From assembly GCA_934045075.1 (NCBI GenBank), contig OW203727.1, forward strand, positions 22,209,311-22,273,310: 64,000 bases of DNA. The letters run 5' to 3'. Positions within the stretch are counted from its first letter, which is position 1; each line of letters begins with the position of its first letter. Shown one piece after another: positions 43,905 through 54,307 of this stretch. The stretch comes from Yponomeuta sedellus. Taxonomy: Eukaryota > Arthropoda > Insecta > Lepidoptera > Yponomeutidae. Below the pieces are notes generated by a model. It was not told where the DNA came from. It searched no databases and saw only the letters and a program-made list of their open reading frames with translations. The translations under genes and the position numbers were made by a program.

Positions 43905-44265
43905 TCATCAACCTATTATGACCCCACCGAGGGGCATGGGTCTTTTTCCTAAGGAAGGTATGGACCATACTCCACCACGGGGGCCAAGTCCGGATTGGTG
44001 GAGGCTTGCAAGACTAGTGGCTGATGGTCTTACTGTCAGAAGTTTTCAAGCCGCCATAAGGATTCTGACTTAGCTCAACGACTGCCATCTATCGACGGCA
44101 GCCGGCACCAACTTAACGTGCCTTGAAAGCGCGGAAGCGCTTGGAAAAATATCACTAGCGTTAATCATAGACGGTTTACCCATCCATGCACTGAACACGC
44201 CCATCCCAAGATCACTTATGCAGCTGGGGCTACGAGCAATTCTCACAATTAACCTTAGTATATCG
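43905..44265 (-). repeat. SINE-C sister subfamily (SINE-C2), copy 1
   Basis: Resembles SINE-C in the body (CCACCACGGGGGCCAAGTCC, CACCAACTTAACGTGCC) but with a different end (GACCCCACCGAGGGGCATGG) and a different head (GGGCTACGAGCAATTC; TAGACGGTTTACCCATCCAT). The second copy (51553-51955) has the clearer 5S-like head. Confidence 0.7.
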
Positions 44266-44469
44266 ATAGAAGGTCTATAGATAAACAAAAAAATTCTTAT
44301 AACATAAAGTCCTACAGCGTTACCTATCCATGTGAAACAAAATCTGATAATTTAGGTTTTTTATCCACACATTTTTAACTCTTAAGTCATCTGGAGAACT
44401 TTGCGCTTTAGCACTTTTTTGTTTTATAACATTTTTTTTTCATCTATAGATCCTTTTTCGATACGTCGT

Positions 44470-44778
44470 ATCAACTCTTTGTAAGTACCCACTGCTGGGG
44501 CACGGGTCTCTTCCTGCATCGCAGAGAGGTTAAGTCAGACTCCACCGCGGGTGCTAAGTCCGGGTTGTTTGAGAATCGTAAGAGAGTGGCGGGTCGTACT
44601 GACAGAAGTTATCAAGCCACCCATAAGGCCACTGAAATGGCTTAAAGTGCCTAGCGAAGCGCGGAAGCGCTCTGAAAAAATTCCATTGGTCACCCATCTA
44701 GAACCTGACCACGTCTGATTTTGCTTATCTTATTAATTGATTCCAATTACTCGGTTCCACTAGGCCACAAGCGCTTCA
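44470..44778 (-). repeat. SINE-C copy, diverged
   Basis: Body and degraded 5S-like head (TGGTCACCCATCTAGAACC, GGCCACAAGCGCTTC) are present with many substitutions. Confidence 0.75.
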
Positions 44779-45324
44779 CTCTTTCGATATACACAGACTT
44801 AATTGTGAAAACTTGCCGTAAAATTATGGCCATTACTTTGCGAAAAAGGTTCCAACAGCTTAGCTAGGTTACTGTATAACATATTTTGGCCAACGATTCA
44901 TTCCACACTGGACGATAACTGTTATCGTGCGATGTAAAACCAACCACACCAAGCTACTGCGAGAAGCCCCATAACGCTATTTGTTCGACTGAGTTCTACG
45001 AAATTCAAAGCGTTTTGCTTCAAGTTGACACAGCAAAGGAAAATTTATGTGTTGGTTTCAAGACGTTAAAACATCCTTGGTTGGCTTACACAGAGTTTAA
45101 TGCGCTTCGCAAGTTCTATGCAAAAGGTAATCTGAATTGGTCCTTTGACGTCGTTTGCATTCATGCAAATCAAACTGGATGCCATCCAGTCGACGATGTT
45201 ACATTCATTGTAATATCTTTGTATTCTCACATTTTATTCATTTAGGTACACAAACTTTCTACAAACCAGATAATAGAGGAATAACAAAGGATATGTTTAA
45301 ATTTCTGTTATGCATGTCAGTTAT

Positions 45325-45690
45325 CGATATCGACCCTTGTATGTCCCTACTGCTGGGGCACGGATCTCTTCCTGCATCGCAGGAAGGTTAGGCCATACTC
45401 CACCACGGGGGCCAAGTTTGGGTTGGTGGAGGATTGTAAGACAGTGGCGAGCCTTACTGTCAGAAGTTATCAAGCCGCCCATAAGGCCATGGCTTAGCGA
45501 CTGCCATTGCATGACAGCCGGCACCAACGGCTTCACGTGCCTTGCGAAGCACGGAAGCGCTCGGAAAAATGCCACTAGCGGTAGTCACGGGACGGTCTCC
45601 CATCCTGTACCTGACCGCGCCTGTTGTTGCTTAACTCAAGTGATTGATTCCAATTACTCGGTTCGGCTAGGCCACGAGCGCTTCCAGTAG
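45325..45690 (-). repeat. SINE-C full copy, left arm of a head-to-head pair
   Basis: Complete body and 5S-like head (CCTGTACCTGACCGCGCCTG..TTGCTTAACTCAAG on the plus strand). Its head end abuts the head of the next copy, with about 20 bases between them. Confidence 0.85.
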
Positions 45691-45702
45691 GTACTCTATA
45701 TA

Positions 45703-46096
45703 GAAGCGCTCGTGGCCTAGGCGAACCGAGTGATTGGAATCAATCATTTGAGTTCGAGAATCAAGCAACAACAGGCGCAGACGGGTGCAGGATGGTTGAC
45801 CTTCGCGTGACTACCGCTAGTGGATTTTTTTCGAGCGCTTCCGTGCTTCGCAAGGCACGTTAAGCTGTTGGTGCCGGCTGTCATGTAATGACAGTCGTTA
45901 AGCCATGTCAGAGGCCTTATGGGCGGCTTGATAACTTCTGACAGTAAGGCCCGCCACTGTCTTACAATCCTCCAACAACCCGGACTTGGCCCCCGGGGTG
46001 AAGTATGGCCTAACCTTCCTGCGATGCTTTTGCATCGCAGGAAGGTCATCGCAGAGACCCGTGCCCCAGCAGTGGGGACATATAAGGCTTGATAAC
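45703..46096 (+). repeat. SINE-C full copy, right arm of a head-to-head pair
   Basis: Starts GAAGCGCTCGTGGCCTAG and runs to CCCAGCAGTGGGGACATATA. It contains a local perfect 14-bp hairpin (46014-46027 and 46032-46045, CCTTCCTGCGATGC and complement) inserted in the GCATCGCAGGAAGG region. Together with 45325-45690 it forms an inverted repeat of about 770 bp. Confidence 0.85.
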
Positions 46097-46279
46097 GACA
46101 ACGATAACTCTATATATCTCGTAGCAACTTTAAAGAAAGTAAAGTAATACCTTTACATGTTTTACTTGTATATTGTAAGATATATGTGTACGAGTATATT
46201 CATGTGTAAAGTTACATTATTAAATTTTATATAAGTATGTTTTAAACGTGTTGTAAGTCTATTTAATTACACCTTTTTT

Positions 46280-46350
46280 TTACTGTAACGTCGTCGAAAC
46301 GTCAAGGTAAAATAGCAATAAATTACTACGCGATTGAGCCCCGAAAACGT
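46280..46350 (+). repeat. Short interspersed repeat D, copy 1
   Basis: Block ACTGTAACGTCGTCGAAACG through ACTACGCGATT and GAGCCCCGAAAACG; a second copy is at 49027-49100. Unclassified. Confidence 0.65.
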
Positions 46351-46579
46351 TCTAACTATAATTATACCTTATATAAGCACGTTTTTGATTGTTTTTGCAC
46401 TTCTACTAACTTTTTCTTCTACCAAATGCTTATCGTATTTTTATACGCTACTTTGTACGACTTTACTGTTAAAATTTTAGTGCAAAAAAAGTATGAATTA
46501 ATTAATTAATGAAATATTATTAATATTGATAAAAACCAGTACTTTACTTTTAAAGTTTAAGTGCAATAAAAGTGAAATT

Positions 46580-46652
46580 ATACTATTTTTTTATTTTTAA
46601 TGCACTAACCCGTGCTAAGGACAAATTTAAAATAATAGCCTCTAAATAGGTT
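46580..46652. repeat. SINE-A foldback remnant
   Basis: Inverted tail (AATGCACTAACCCGTGCTAAGG) joined within about 20 bases to a forward AGCCTCTAAATAGG end; the tRNA-like core is absent. Confidence 0.65.
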
Positions 46653-46693
46653 CATGGTTGTAATATTTTTCTGGTTGTGCAATAAAGTGTTAT

Positions 46694-46861
46694 CCATCTA
46701 TCTATCTATCCATCCATCCATCCATCCATCCATCCATCCATCCATCCATCCATCCATCCGTCCGTCCGTCCGTCCGTCCGTCCGTCCGTCCGTCCGTCCG
46801 TCCGTCCGTCCGTCCGTCCGTCCGTCCGACCGTCCATCCATCCATCCATCTATCTATCTAG
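46694..46861. repeat. Concentrically ordered tetranucleotide array
   Basis: Units run TCTA, then TCCA (about 14), then TCCG (about 19, one TCCGACCG interruption), then TCCA, then TCTA again. Variants are nested symmetrically around a CpG-rich core at about 46757-46833. Repeat-peptide frames here are artefacts. Confidence 0.92.
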
Positions 46862-46994
46862 GTTTTTTAATAAATAAATAAATTAATTAAATAATATTGA
46901 TAAAAACTGGTCAAGTGCGTGGCCGGCCACGCTCAGTATAGGGTACCGGGTAAAAGGGGTACCTGAAACCAAAGGACAATTTCGCAAAAAATCC

Positions 46995-47370
46995 ATTGAT
47001 AAAGTTGTTAGTTCAGTAAATCAGAGTGCTTAGTGCGAGTTTGACAGATCCAATCGAATAACTTTACTACCGCGTTAATCGAGCATTGAGTAGTGAGTAT
47101 GAGTAAGCTAACCGTTCGAACTGGCAAAACGCTGTCACAGTACAACTCGCACTCGCGTTTATCAGTGTTTTGGCTGGTAAACGTGTTCACTTCTCAACGT
47201 AAACCATTACAACTCGCACTAAGCAATTTTAATTTCCATACTTGTCGCTAGGTGGCGCTTCCTCGATGCCATAGAAATATGAGTTTACGTTAACGCGATC
47301 GAGTAGTTAAAAAACTCGCACTAAGCACTCAGGTACCCAACCTGGTTTACTGAACTAACAACTTTATCAA
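46995..47370. mobile_element. Inverted-repeat element enclosing MITE copy 2
   Basis: Outer perfect 25-bp inverted arms (core TTGATAAAGTTGTTAGTTCA on the left, complement at 47346-47370) enclose the second copy of the CTGAGTGCTTAGTGCGAG MITE (47021-47331). The outer pair continues imperfectly (TTTCGCAAAAAATCC and GGAATTTTTACGAAA). This is either a MITE inserted into the centre of another palindrome or one composite element. Confidence 0.7.
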
Positions 47371-47430
47371 GGGAATTTTTACGAAACTTTCCTTTTACAA
47401 GTTGGTGGTTGATTACGCGTTAGCTTGTAG

Positions 47431-47650
47431 TCTGTAAGCTTTTAGAATATACCTCGGGGTCTAGAGTAGGCTTCGGTTTTCGCCGAAAGTACACGAGCGT
47501 AATACTACTTCCTGCTCCGTATAAAACTTTTCTGCTCTATTTTGAAAAGTTATGTAAAATTAAGTGTCATATTAGTTCCGATATTTCTATTATACGAATA
47601 TATCCAATTCTTTCCGATAGTAGCCGAGGTATATTCTAAAAGCTTACAGA
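47431..47650. mobile_element. MITE with perfect 27-bp inverted termini
   Basis: Arms 47431-47457 and 47624-47650 (TCTGTAAGCTTTTAGAATAT..) are exact reverse complements bounding 220 bp without coding capacity. Confidence 0.85.
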
Positions 47651-47803
47651 GTGTATCGGCCAACAATTGTTTCGTACTCCAGCCTACTTAGACATCCTAC
47701 TACTACTCATTATATGTGTTCTGCAACTAATGGTTTAGCCTAGGGCGTATGAAGGGTTCTTTATTGAACACGAAACGCAAAATAATCCGACTGTTAACAA
47801 GCC

Positions 47804-48085
47804 TTAAAATATTCTCGATGAGTTTGTTGAGTTTTCAACCTTAGTACGTTTTCTTGGTCTTTGTATTTGACCGTCTTTTTCTCCAATAACCTTGTCCATC
47901 CCCAAACTCGCGACAAAGGCAATAAATAGATTTAAATTAAAATCTGCTGCATCAATTCTACTTTCTTGCTTCTTTTGCCACACCCAAGTCTCGCTACCAT
48001 ACATAAGCGTTGGGACCAGCACACCATTATGAATAGCCAATCTAGCTCTTTTATAGATGTTTCGACTGCACACAATGGAGTGCAA
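47804..48085 (-). mobile_element. LINE C-terminal fragment
   Basis: Minus-strand frame with RARLAIHNGVLVPTLMYG and SETWVWQKKQESRID, the same family as 1839-2132. It then diverges into unrelated sequence, so only about 40 codons of LINE remain. Confidence 0.7.
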
Positions 48086-48483
48086 GGCACCGTTTACACA
48101 ATTTCCCGCTTTTTCTCTCCTTTCTATATCACCTTCACACTTCCATCGTAAACAGGCTCCTCAAATAGACGAATTCTTTTACCCGTTCGACTCTTTCGCC
48201 TCTAATGGTTATCTTGATAGTCTTTACGCCGAACGTCGTGTGGTTGAAAACTATCTTCAAGTGGTCGGTTTACTAACTTCTCTATGTAAAATTCTCTATA
48301 GTCATTTTATTTTAAGGGTTACTACCCTAGCAGTAGATCTAGTAATAAAAGTCATTCGACCTGACCCAGGCGTTAGTACTCAGTGGCAGTCTAGCGATTA
48401 TACGATCCAGGTTTTATTTACGTGTTCTATCAACTTTGAGATGCTCTAGTTTTAGGAAATATTGAAGAGTAGACTTTTAGTCC

Positions 48484-48644
48484 GGATCTACTTACGGGTG
48501 TTGTTATATCGGAAGATTCCGACCAGGTGTGAGAAGAGCAACGGACGACGCGTGCTTCGTCTCTGCTCACCATGATTAAGCTCTGCGCATCGGAGCGAGA
48601 CCTGGTCGGACTCTTCCGATATAACAACACCCGTAAGAAGATCC
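48484..48644. mobile_element. MITE with about 45-bp inverted termini
   Basis: Left arm 48484-48528 (GGATCTACTTACGGGTGTTG..) and right arm 48600-48644 pair with two mismatches; the inner part is GC-rich. It lies 80 bp upstream of exon C. Confidence 0.85.
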
Positions 48645-48723
48645 TAAATAAAATTCTAAAGTTGTGCTTACGAAAGTTATAGTTCAAAAATATTAAAGAG
48701 TATTTTGTTGTTTCCTCCAACAG

Positions 48724-48874
48724 CCGTATCCATCCACACATCGCGCGGCATGGGCGCGACGACGGGCGGCGCGGGCGCAGCGGCCGCCCTTTGGGCTACG
48801 GCAGCGTGCTTCCTGCTCGCTTTGGTTGTGCAGTGCTGCAGGACGATACTAGACCCTCCTGGGTTAGACCATGG
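48724..48874 (+). CDS. Unrecognised four-helix membrane protein, internal exon C
   Basis: A 151-base exon between TTTCCTCCAACAG and GTAAGC. Two bases complete the codon from exon B; 49 codons follow, ending with two bases of a Gly codon. It encodes VSIHTSRGMGATTGGAG, then helix 3 (AAAALWATAACFLLALVV) and QCCRTILDPPGLDH. Strongly GC-rich against its surroundings. Phases match on both sides. Confidence 0.8.
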
Positions 48875-48945
48875 GTAAGCTGCAACCACGACCAGGCGTA
48901 CACAACGTTTCATTGATAAAACATTTATAGTGGAAGAGCATTCTT

Positions 48946-48982
48946 CGGCTGATGAGGTTTCAGACTACCCTCATCAGCCGAA
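48946..48982. repeat. Perfect hairpin
   Basis: CTTCGGCTGATGAGG and its complement flank a loop of about 9 bases. Repeat D copy 2 (49027-49100) follows closely. Confidence 0.8.
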
Positions 48983-49589
48983 GCTGCGAACGGGTGCCAG
49001 CCATCAGTCTTCTCGTGACCACGATGACTGTAACGTCGTCGAAACGTCGAGGTAAATAGCAATTAATTACTACGCGATTAAGCCCCGAAAATATTCTAAC
49101 TCAGTATTTGAATAAGTAGTACGCTACATTACCTAATAAGTAATCGCGACTAGACCCGTTTAATATATAACTACTAATGTGCATCGAATCGCCAAAATAA
49201 ACCATGAATTGTATGAAACTAGCCCCCAGTGTTTCCTGACTCCTATTGGCTGTGTCTAATTTAATCTAACGCCATTGTCAAAGCTAATCAATACAGTTGG
49301 TTAGATAGGTTGGCAACAGCGTAGTCTGGTAGACATTCAGGGTTGTAAACCTTTTATAATTCGTTCAAACAGAGTTATTTCGCAACATTTGTTGCATTTC
49401 TGAAAGTCCAATGGAAAACTCTTAGATCCACTTACATCGCTCATTACCAAAATAAAAACCTTTCATCATGCGTTCAAGCAGCGTTATTTCACACTAACAA
49501 TTTAGCATGAAATAATTTGTTGTTTTTTTGAATCATCACTGGAAAAAATCTTAGATCCAACTCCATTCCTCATTATCATTACGCTCATT

Positions 49590-50430
49590 CGATATCAACC
49601 CTCGGATGTCCCCACTGCTGGGGCATGGGTCTCTTCCTGCATCCCAGGAAGATTAGGCCATACTCCACCACTGGGCGCCAAGTCCTGGTTGGCGGAGTAT
49701 TGTAAGACAGTTACGGGCCTTACTGTCAGAAGTTTTTAAAAGTATTTCTTAATAAATAATCGCGATTAGACCCGTTGTATATATAATATTAGCCTTTTTG
49801 CATCTACTTATTGAGATGATTTATACAGCGTCCAGTGGTATCTTCACTCACACTAGATGGCTGAAGGGACCACTCCGACGCTGTAGTGCCTGGGACATGG
49901 TTTTATAGATGGTGTAGGCTTGCCCAGCACCTAGGTATACCACCCTGACAGCTTAGTTGGCCTAGCCCACAGGAAAGACTAGTCAATACGTGCGGAGCCA
50001 ACCAAGCCGCGGGTTTCCTCACGATGTTTTCCTTCACAGTTAGCGTGTGGTATTGCGACAACAAATTCGCAAATGTACGTAACTTAATTAAATTAAACAA
50101 AGTCATTGGTACATGCCCGCACTCGGGATCGAACCTGGGGCTCTCGCTTGCCAGTCTATGGTTCTACCCACTGAGCTACCACCGTATATATAACAATGTA
50201 GAAATTATCAAGCCGCGCATAAGGCCTCTGACGTTGCTTAGCGACTGCTATTACATGACTGCTGGCACCAACGCCTTAACGTGCCTTGCGAAGCACGGAA
50301 GCGCACGGAAAAATGCTACTAGCTGTAGTAACGGGAAGGTCACCCATCCGGCACCTGACCGCGCCTGTTGTTGTTTAACTCGAATGACTGATTCCAATCA
50401 CTCGATTCGGCTAGGCCACGAGCGCTACTT
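49590..50430 (-). repeat. SINE-C copy interrupted by SINE-B
   Basis: SINE-C body 49590-49736 stops at CTGTCAGAAGTT and resumes at 50193 with ATTATCAAGCCGC, ending with the 5S-like head (CACCCATCCGGCACCTGACC, CACGAGCGC). The insertion (49737-50192) is a full SINE-B on the minus strand, with tRNA-like head TAGCTCAGTGGGTAGAACC and B box GGTTCGATCCC, and the GCGTCCAGTGGTATC body. Confidence 0.82.
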
Positions 50431-50859
50431 GGCACAGGATATGGAAAATATATCTTGAATGTCTGCTATTTTATTGACGACTCATATTATTACAATCTCA
50501 ATTAATTTTATAATAATTCGTCCTACGAACAACCTTAAATAACAAGAAGATGGTATTGAAAGTCTTTACTTTTTTTCATTTTGTTAGTATGTATTTATTT
50601 ACTTGTCCAGTTAGTCCAGGTAAATTCGTGAGTATGTAAAATAAGCCCATAATTTCTCTATCTCTGTGTATTTCTGTGCCCTACATTGGGGCGTATGCAT
50701 AATTACTATTTTTTATATACCGGCAACCCTGTTTCTATCCTACGCTCTAGCTTCACAAAGACACAAAGCTTCACTCTCCTTTGTCACTACGTACAACAGC
50801 CAATATCGGAAACAGTAGAAGTCACAATGTAGCGACCATAACAGATACAAAGACCTGGA

Positions 50860-51487
50860 GATCTATTTTTGAATCACTCGTATGAAATTGTTTCGTTAAT
50901 TAAGTCACACTCGTCTTCTAAGTCGCATGATCTCGTTTTTCCGTATTTTTGAATCGTTCGCCTGAAGTGTTGCCAGTACAATTTGAAGTATTGTATTTTA
51001 TCCGTTCCACGCAGAAATTACAAAAACCGAAAACTACCGCAACGCAACCCAACCACAAAATATTTCGTTTTATTGGCTGTTTAGATGAAAAATCTTTGCC
51101 TTTAGTTGCAAAACAAACAAAACACTGTCTGGCTACCCATAGCACAGGGTATCCTAGTTTGGGAGCCATGACAAAAACTGTAACTTTTGGTACCTAATAA
51201 ACGTTTTTCATTTCATTTCACTGTCATAGATCGTAAATAATAACACTTTGGTTTGTTTGTGTTCGAAAATGTCGCAACAAAAAATCAATTCGGCACAAAA
51301 GCACAACCTCCTCGATTTGAAATTAACACAAATTTTGACAATTAATCTATAGATCGACATACGAGACGTGTGGTAGGAACCATTCGTTGCAGTCGAGTGA
51401 TTAAAAAATACGGAATTTCGTATGTCGAGCGAAAATCAGTAGAAATCGAGCGCTCGACGCGAGACGAGTGATTCAAAAATAGAGCTC
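50860..51487. mobile_element. Non-autonomous element with imperfect inverted termini
   Basis: Left TGGAGATCTATTTTTGAATC and right GATTCAAAAATAGAGCTCC are inverted, as are ACTCGT/ACGAGT beside them. A LINE-like tail (CGTTTTTCATTTCATTTCA) lies near 51205. Small frames on both strands (50918-51197) look like chance. Confidence 0.55.
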
Positions 51488-51552
51488 CTGTGTAGCTTGT
51501 ACGTAACGCGAGTGGCGCGTTTCAAATGTCGAAAGAACGCTACTTCTCAGTA

Positions 51553-51955
51553 CACTATATCACCATCAACCCATTATGTCCCCACCAAGGGGCACGGGTC
51601 TCTTCCCTGAGGAAGGTATAGGCCATAGTCCATCACGGAGGCCAAGTCCGGATTGGTGGAGGCTCGCAAGACTAGTAGCTGGTCTTACGCCGCCCATAAG
51701 ACTCTGACTTGGCTTAACGACTGCCATCTATCGACGGCAGCTGGCACCAACTGATTCGCGTGCTTTACGAAGTACGGAATCGCTGGGAATAATGCCAATA
51801 GTGTTATTCATAGACGGTTTACCCATCCATGCACTGAACGCGCCCTGTGTTGCTTAACCTTCGTGGTCGATTAGTGATCGATCTTTCGATCAATCTCAAA
51901 TTTTGAAAAATTTGAATTTGAATTTGATCACTCAGGCAGCCAGGGCTACGAGCGA
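51553..51955 (-). repeat. SINE-C2, copy 2
   Basis: Minus-strand head contains GGTTAAGCAACACAGGGCGC then GTTCAGTGCATGGATGGGT, a second 5S-like head. The body is shared with 43905-44265. Confidence 0.75.
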
Positions 51956-52379
51956 TTCTACTTCTTGACTTCCCAGTACACAATAATAATAAGTCAAATC
52001 TGACCTTTAGGCGCTGCTACATTTGATGCATAGTATTTGGAAAAAAACCAGAAGCAGACTAAAGTTTATACAAAAAGCCGCTTTCTGGCCAAGTGTAGAC
52101 ATAAAAAGATGTACACAACACGGGAGGTAATACAGAAAGCTCTCGATCGCATATTTACGTCCCTCGCTTGCAGCTCGGGCCGCAAACTTCTGCGATCTCT
52201 TCCTTTCTTTGTATTACCACCCTGGTTGTGTAATGTACTATTACGTGTTAATAGGTAATTTTTGTTAATAATTCGTGTGCTGGAAAGTCTCGCCTTTTGA
52301 CATTTAAACGCGCGACAAGTGTTGTCGTACTACCCAGGTTACATAGTAATGCGACGCGAATCTTTCGACTAAATGTCAC

Positions 52380-52548
52380 AATTTGACAATTAATTATACT
52401 ATTTTTATTTTTAATGCACTAACCCGTGCTAAGGACAAATTTAAAAACCTATTTAGAGGCTAAAAATTTTTTTCTTTAAAATTTTAATCCCGGCCGGCAT
52501 GGGTGAAATTTTTAGCCTCTAAATAGGTGTTTAAATTTGACAATTAAT
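52380..52548. repeat. SINE-A foldback with 15-bp target duplication
   Basis: Inverted SINE-A 3' tail joined through a short CTTTAAAATTTTAATCCCGG link to a forward GGCATGGGTGAAATTTTTAG end. Direct copies of AATTTGACAATTAAT flank it (52380-52394 and 52534-52548). Confidence 0.9.
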
Positions 52549-53159
52549 GTGCTATTAAAAAGACGTGACTTTTAACTTTGTAGGCGCACATCCCGTCTTT
52601 TTATACTAGCAGTGCAGAGAACGTGCATTAGTCGCTATCATAATAAAGAGAATGTTTCAAGACGACTTTAGACCTACTATACTAATAATGTTTGTTTATT
52701 TCTAAACACTGAGATGCTAGAAAAACACAAAAAACGACAACCAAGAAAATCTAACCTATTCGGTACATTTATAATTTTAATTTTACATATAATTTAATAA
52801 TTTACATTAATATGCAATTATGCAATAGTATTTTTGTATTTTCTATGGCTTGTTTCTCAGCAGAATTGTTTTCGGTTTCCAATCAGATAGAGTTCTACGC
52901 TTCATTGTTTTTTTTTCACCGAGTGAAAAGGTATCAGTAGTGAAGCTGCAGCGCTAATAAGATAGCTAAAAATGAAGGAAACGAAAGAAAGGGAAAGGAA
53001 AATAAATAATGAGTTTTCAGTAAAAAGAACGAAGCGCTCATTTCAACCTTAGCATCGGTGTAACTCAACTCTCCCAAACGTCAGCAATATTTTATTAATT
53101 GTTAATTGTTTTGTTAATTGTAAATTGTTAATTAATGGTTATTACGATTCTTTATTTAT

Positions 53160-53530
53160 CGAAGCGATCGTGGCCTAGCGGAACCGAGTGATTGGAATCA
53201 ATCACTTGGGTTAAGCAACAACAGGCGCGGTCAGGTACTGAATGGGTGACCATCCCGTGACTACCGCTAGTGGTTTTTTTTCCGAGCGCTTCCCTGCTTC
53301 GCAAGGCACGTTAAGCCGTTGGTGCCGGCTGTCATGTAATGGCAGTCGTTAAGCCATGTCAGAGGCCTTATGGGCGGCTTGGTAACTTCTGACAGTAAGG
53401 CCCGCCACTGTCTTACAATCCTCCACCAACCCGGACTTGGCCACCGTGGTGGAGTATGGCCTAACCTTCCTGTGATACAGGAAGAGACCCGTGCCCTAGC
53501 AGTGGGGACATACAAGGGTCGATATCGAAG
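53160..53530 (+). repeat. SINE-C, best-preserved copy
   Basis: Reads 5S-like head first: GTGGCCTAGCGGAACCGAG, then GGGTTAAGCAACAACAGGCG, GCGGTCAGGTACTGAATGGG and TGACC. These align with the 3' half of 5S rRNA, including the box-C region of its internal promoter. The body follows (TGTCATGTAATGGCAGTCG, TGGTGGAGTATGGCC) to TAGCAGTGGGGACATAC. Confidence 0.88.
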
Positions 53531-53689
53531 TACTAATTAGGTAAGCCTGGACACGTATTGCCTTAACAGTTGGGCGTAGCCACGTAATCAAGTAGGTAGT
53601 CGGAGCGCGCTTTGGACTCTATATATTTATAAAAAGAATGTTTTTATTTTAATTTTATGGAAGTACATATTTATGTTTTGCTAAAAGTG

Positions 53690-53830
53690 AGGGAACACAT
53701 TGTGAGGAAACCTGAGTATTACCAGTACTCAAAAACCTCAGCGCTTGAAATTGCCAATCTGCGGTGGGCACTCGTGGTAATTAACTCCATACTTTTCCTT
53801 TCTGAGAGAAGGCATGTGCTCTGCAGTGGT
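53690..53830. repeat. Short interspersed repeat (GAGGAAACCTG type)
   Basis: Blocks TTGTGAGGAAACCTG, GAAATTGCCAATCTGCGG and GGCATGTGCTCTGCAGTGG. A related inverted copy is at about 6840-6960. This pattern is common in lepidopteran repeats (by recall). Confidence 0.55.
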
Positions 53831-54171
53831 ATATAGTCTATTAAATATTAAAAAAATATTACTATAAAAATTCTTTATTGCATAAAAATTTTGCACATAG
53901 GCGAAGTTAATGCTACTTAGCATTATCTACCAGCTAACCTAAGTTTTGGAGACAAGGTTAGCAGGTAGTGCAATATTAAACAATATAAAATTAATTTACT
54001 AATTATATGTATATTGTATATGAAATTTAAAATAGTGGTAATAAAATATATGTTGTATTTTATATCAGTTCATGCAAAATTAGATTTTTTTTGTTTGATT
54101 CCCCGCGCGCCCATTTTATCCTCGTATTAGTTTGCCTTAAAGCCCTCTTAATTATATCCCGTCTCCGGCAG

Positions 54172-54307
54172 GGACGGCTTCACAGAGGAGGACTCCCGTC
54201 CATCCCCGCGAGACCTGATCGTGCTGGCCTGCATCCAGATCGTGCTCTCGGCAGCGACTCTGATGAGCGCAGCTTTGTGCCTGCGCATCGACTGCTCAGC
54301 GACCTGA
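54172..54307 (+). CDS. Unrecognised four-helix membrane protein, terminal exon D
   Basis: Acceptor GTCTCCGGCAG; the first base completes the Gly codon of exon C. Then DGFTEEDSRPSPRD and helix 4 (LIVLACIQIVLSAATLMSAA), ending LCLRIDCSAT and TGA (54305-54307). The joined exons A-D give about 170 residues with four hydrophobic segments and short polar loops, a tetraspan-type layout. I cannot name the family. Adjacent copies of this exon's 3' half follow. Confidence 0.82.

Larger units (their letters stand above)
37185..48723 (+). other. Intron B-C of the membrane-protein gene (11.5 kb)
   Basis: Contains a nearly intact LINE (37441-42083), SINE-A and SINE-C copies and four MITE-type inverted repeats. 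The stretches 42735-43165 and 44779-45320 are AT-rich with no supported gene. Confidence 0.7.

Noticed and set aside
46654..46881. IHPS/RPSV repeat-protein frame
   Set aside because: Translation of the tetranucleotide array.
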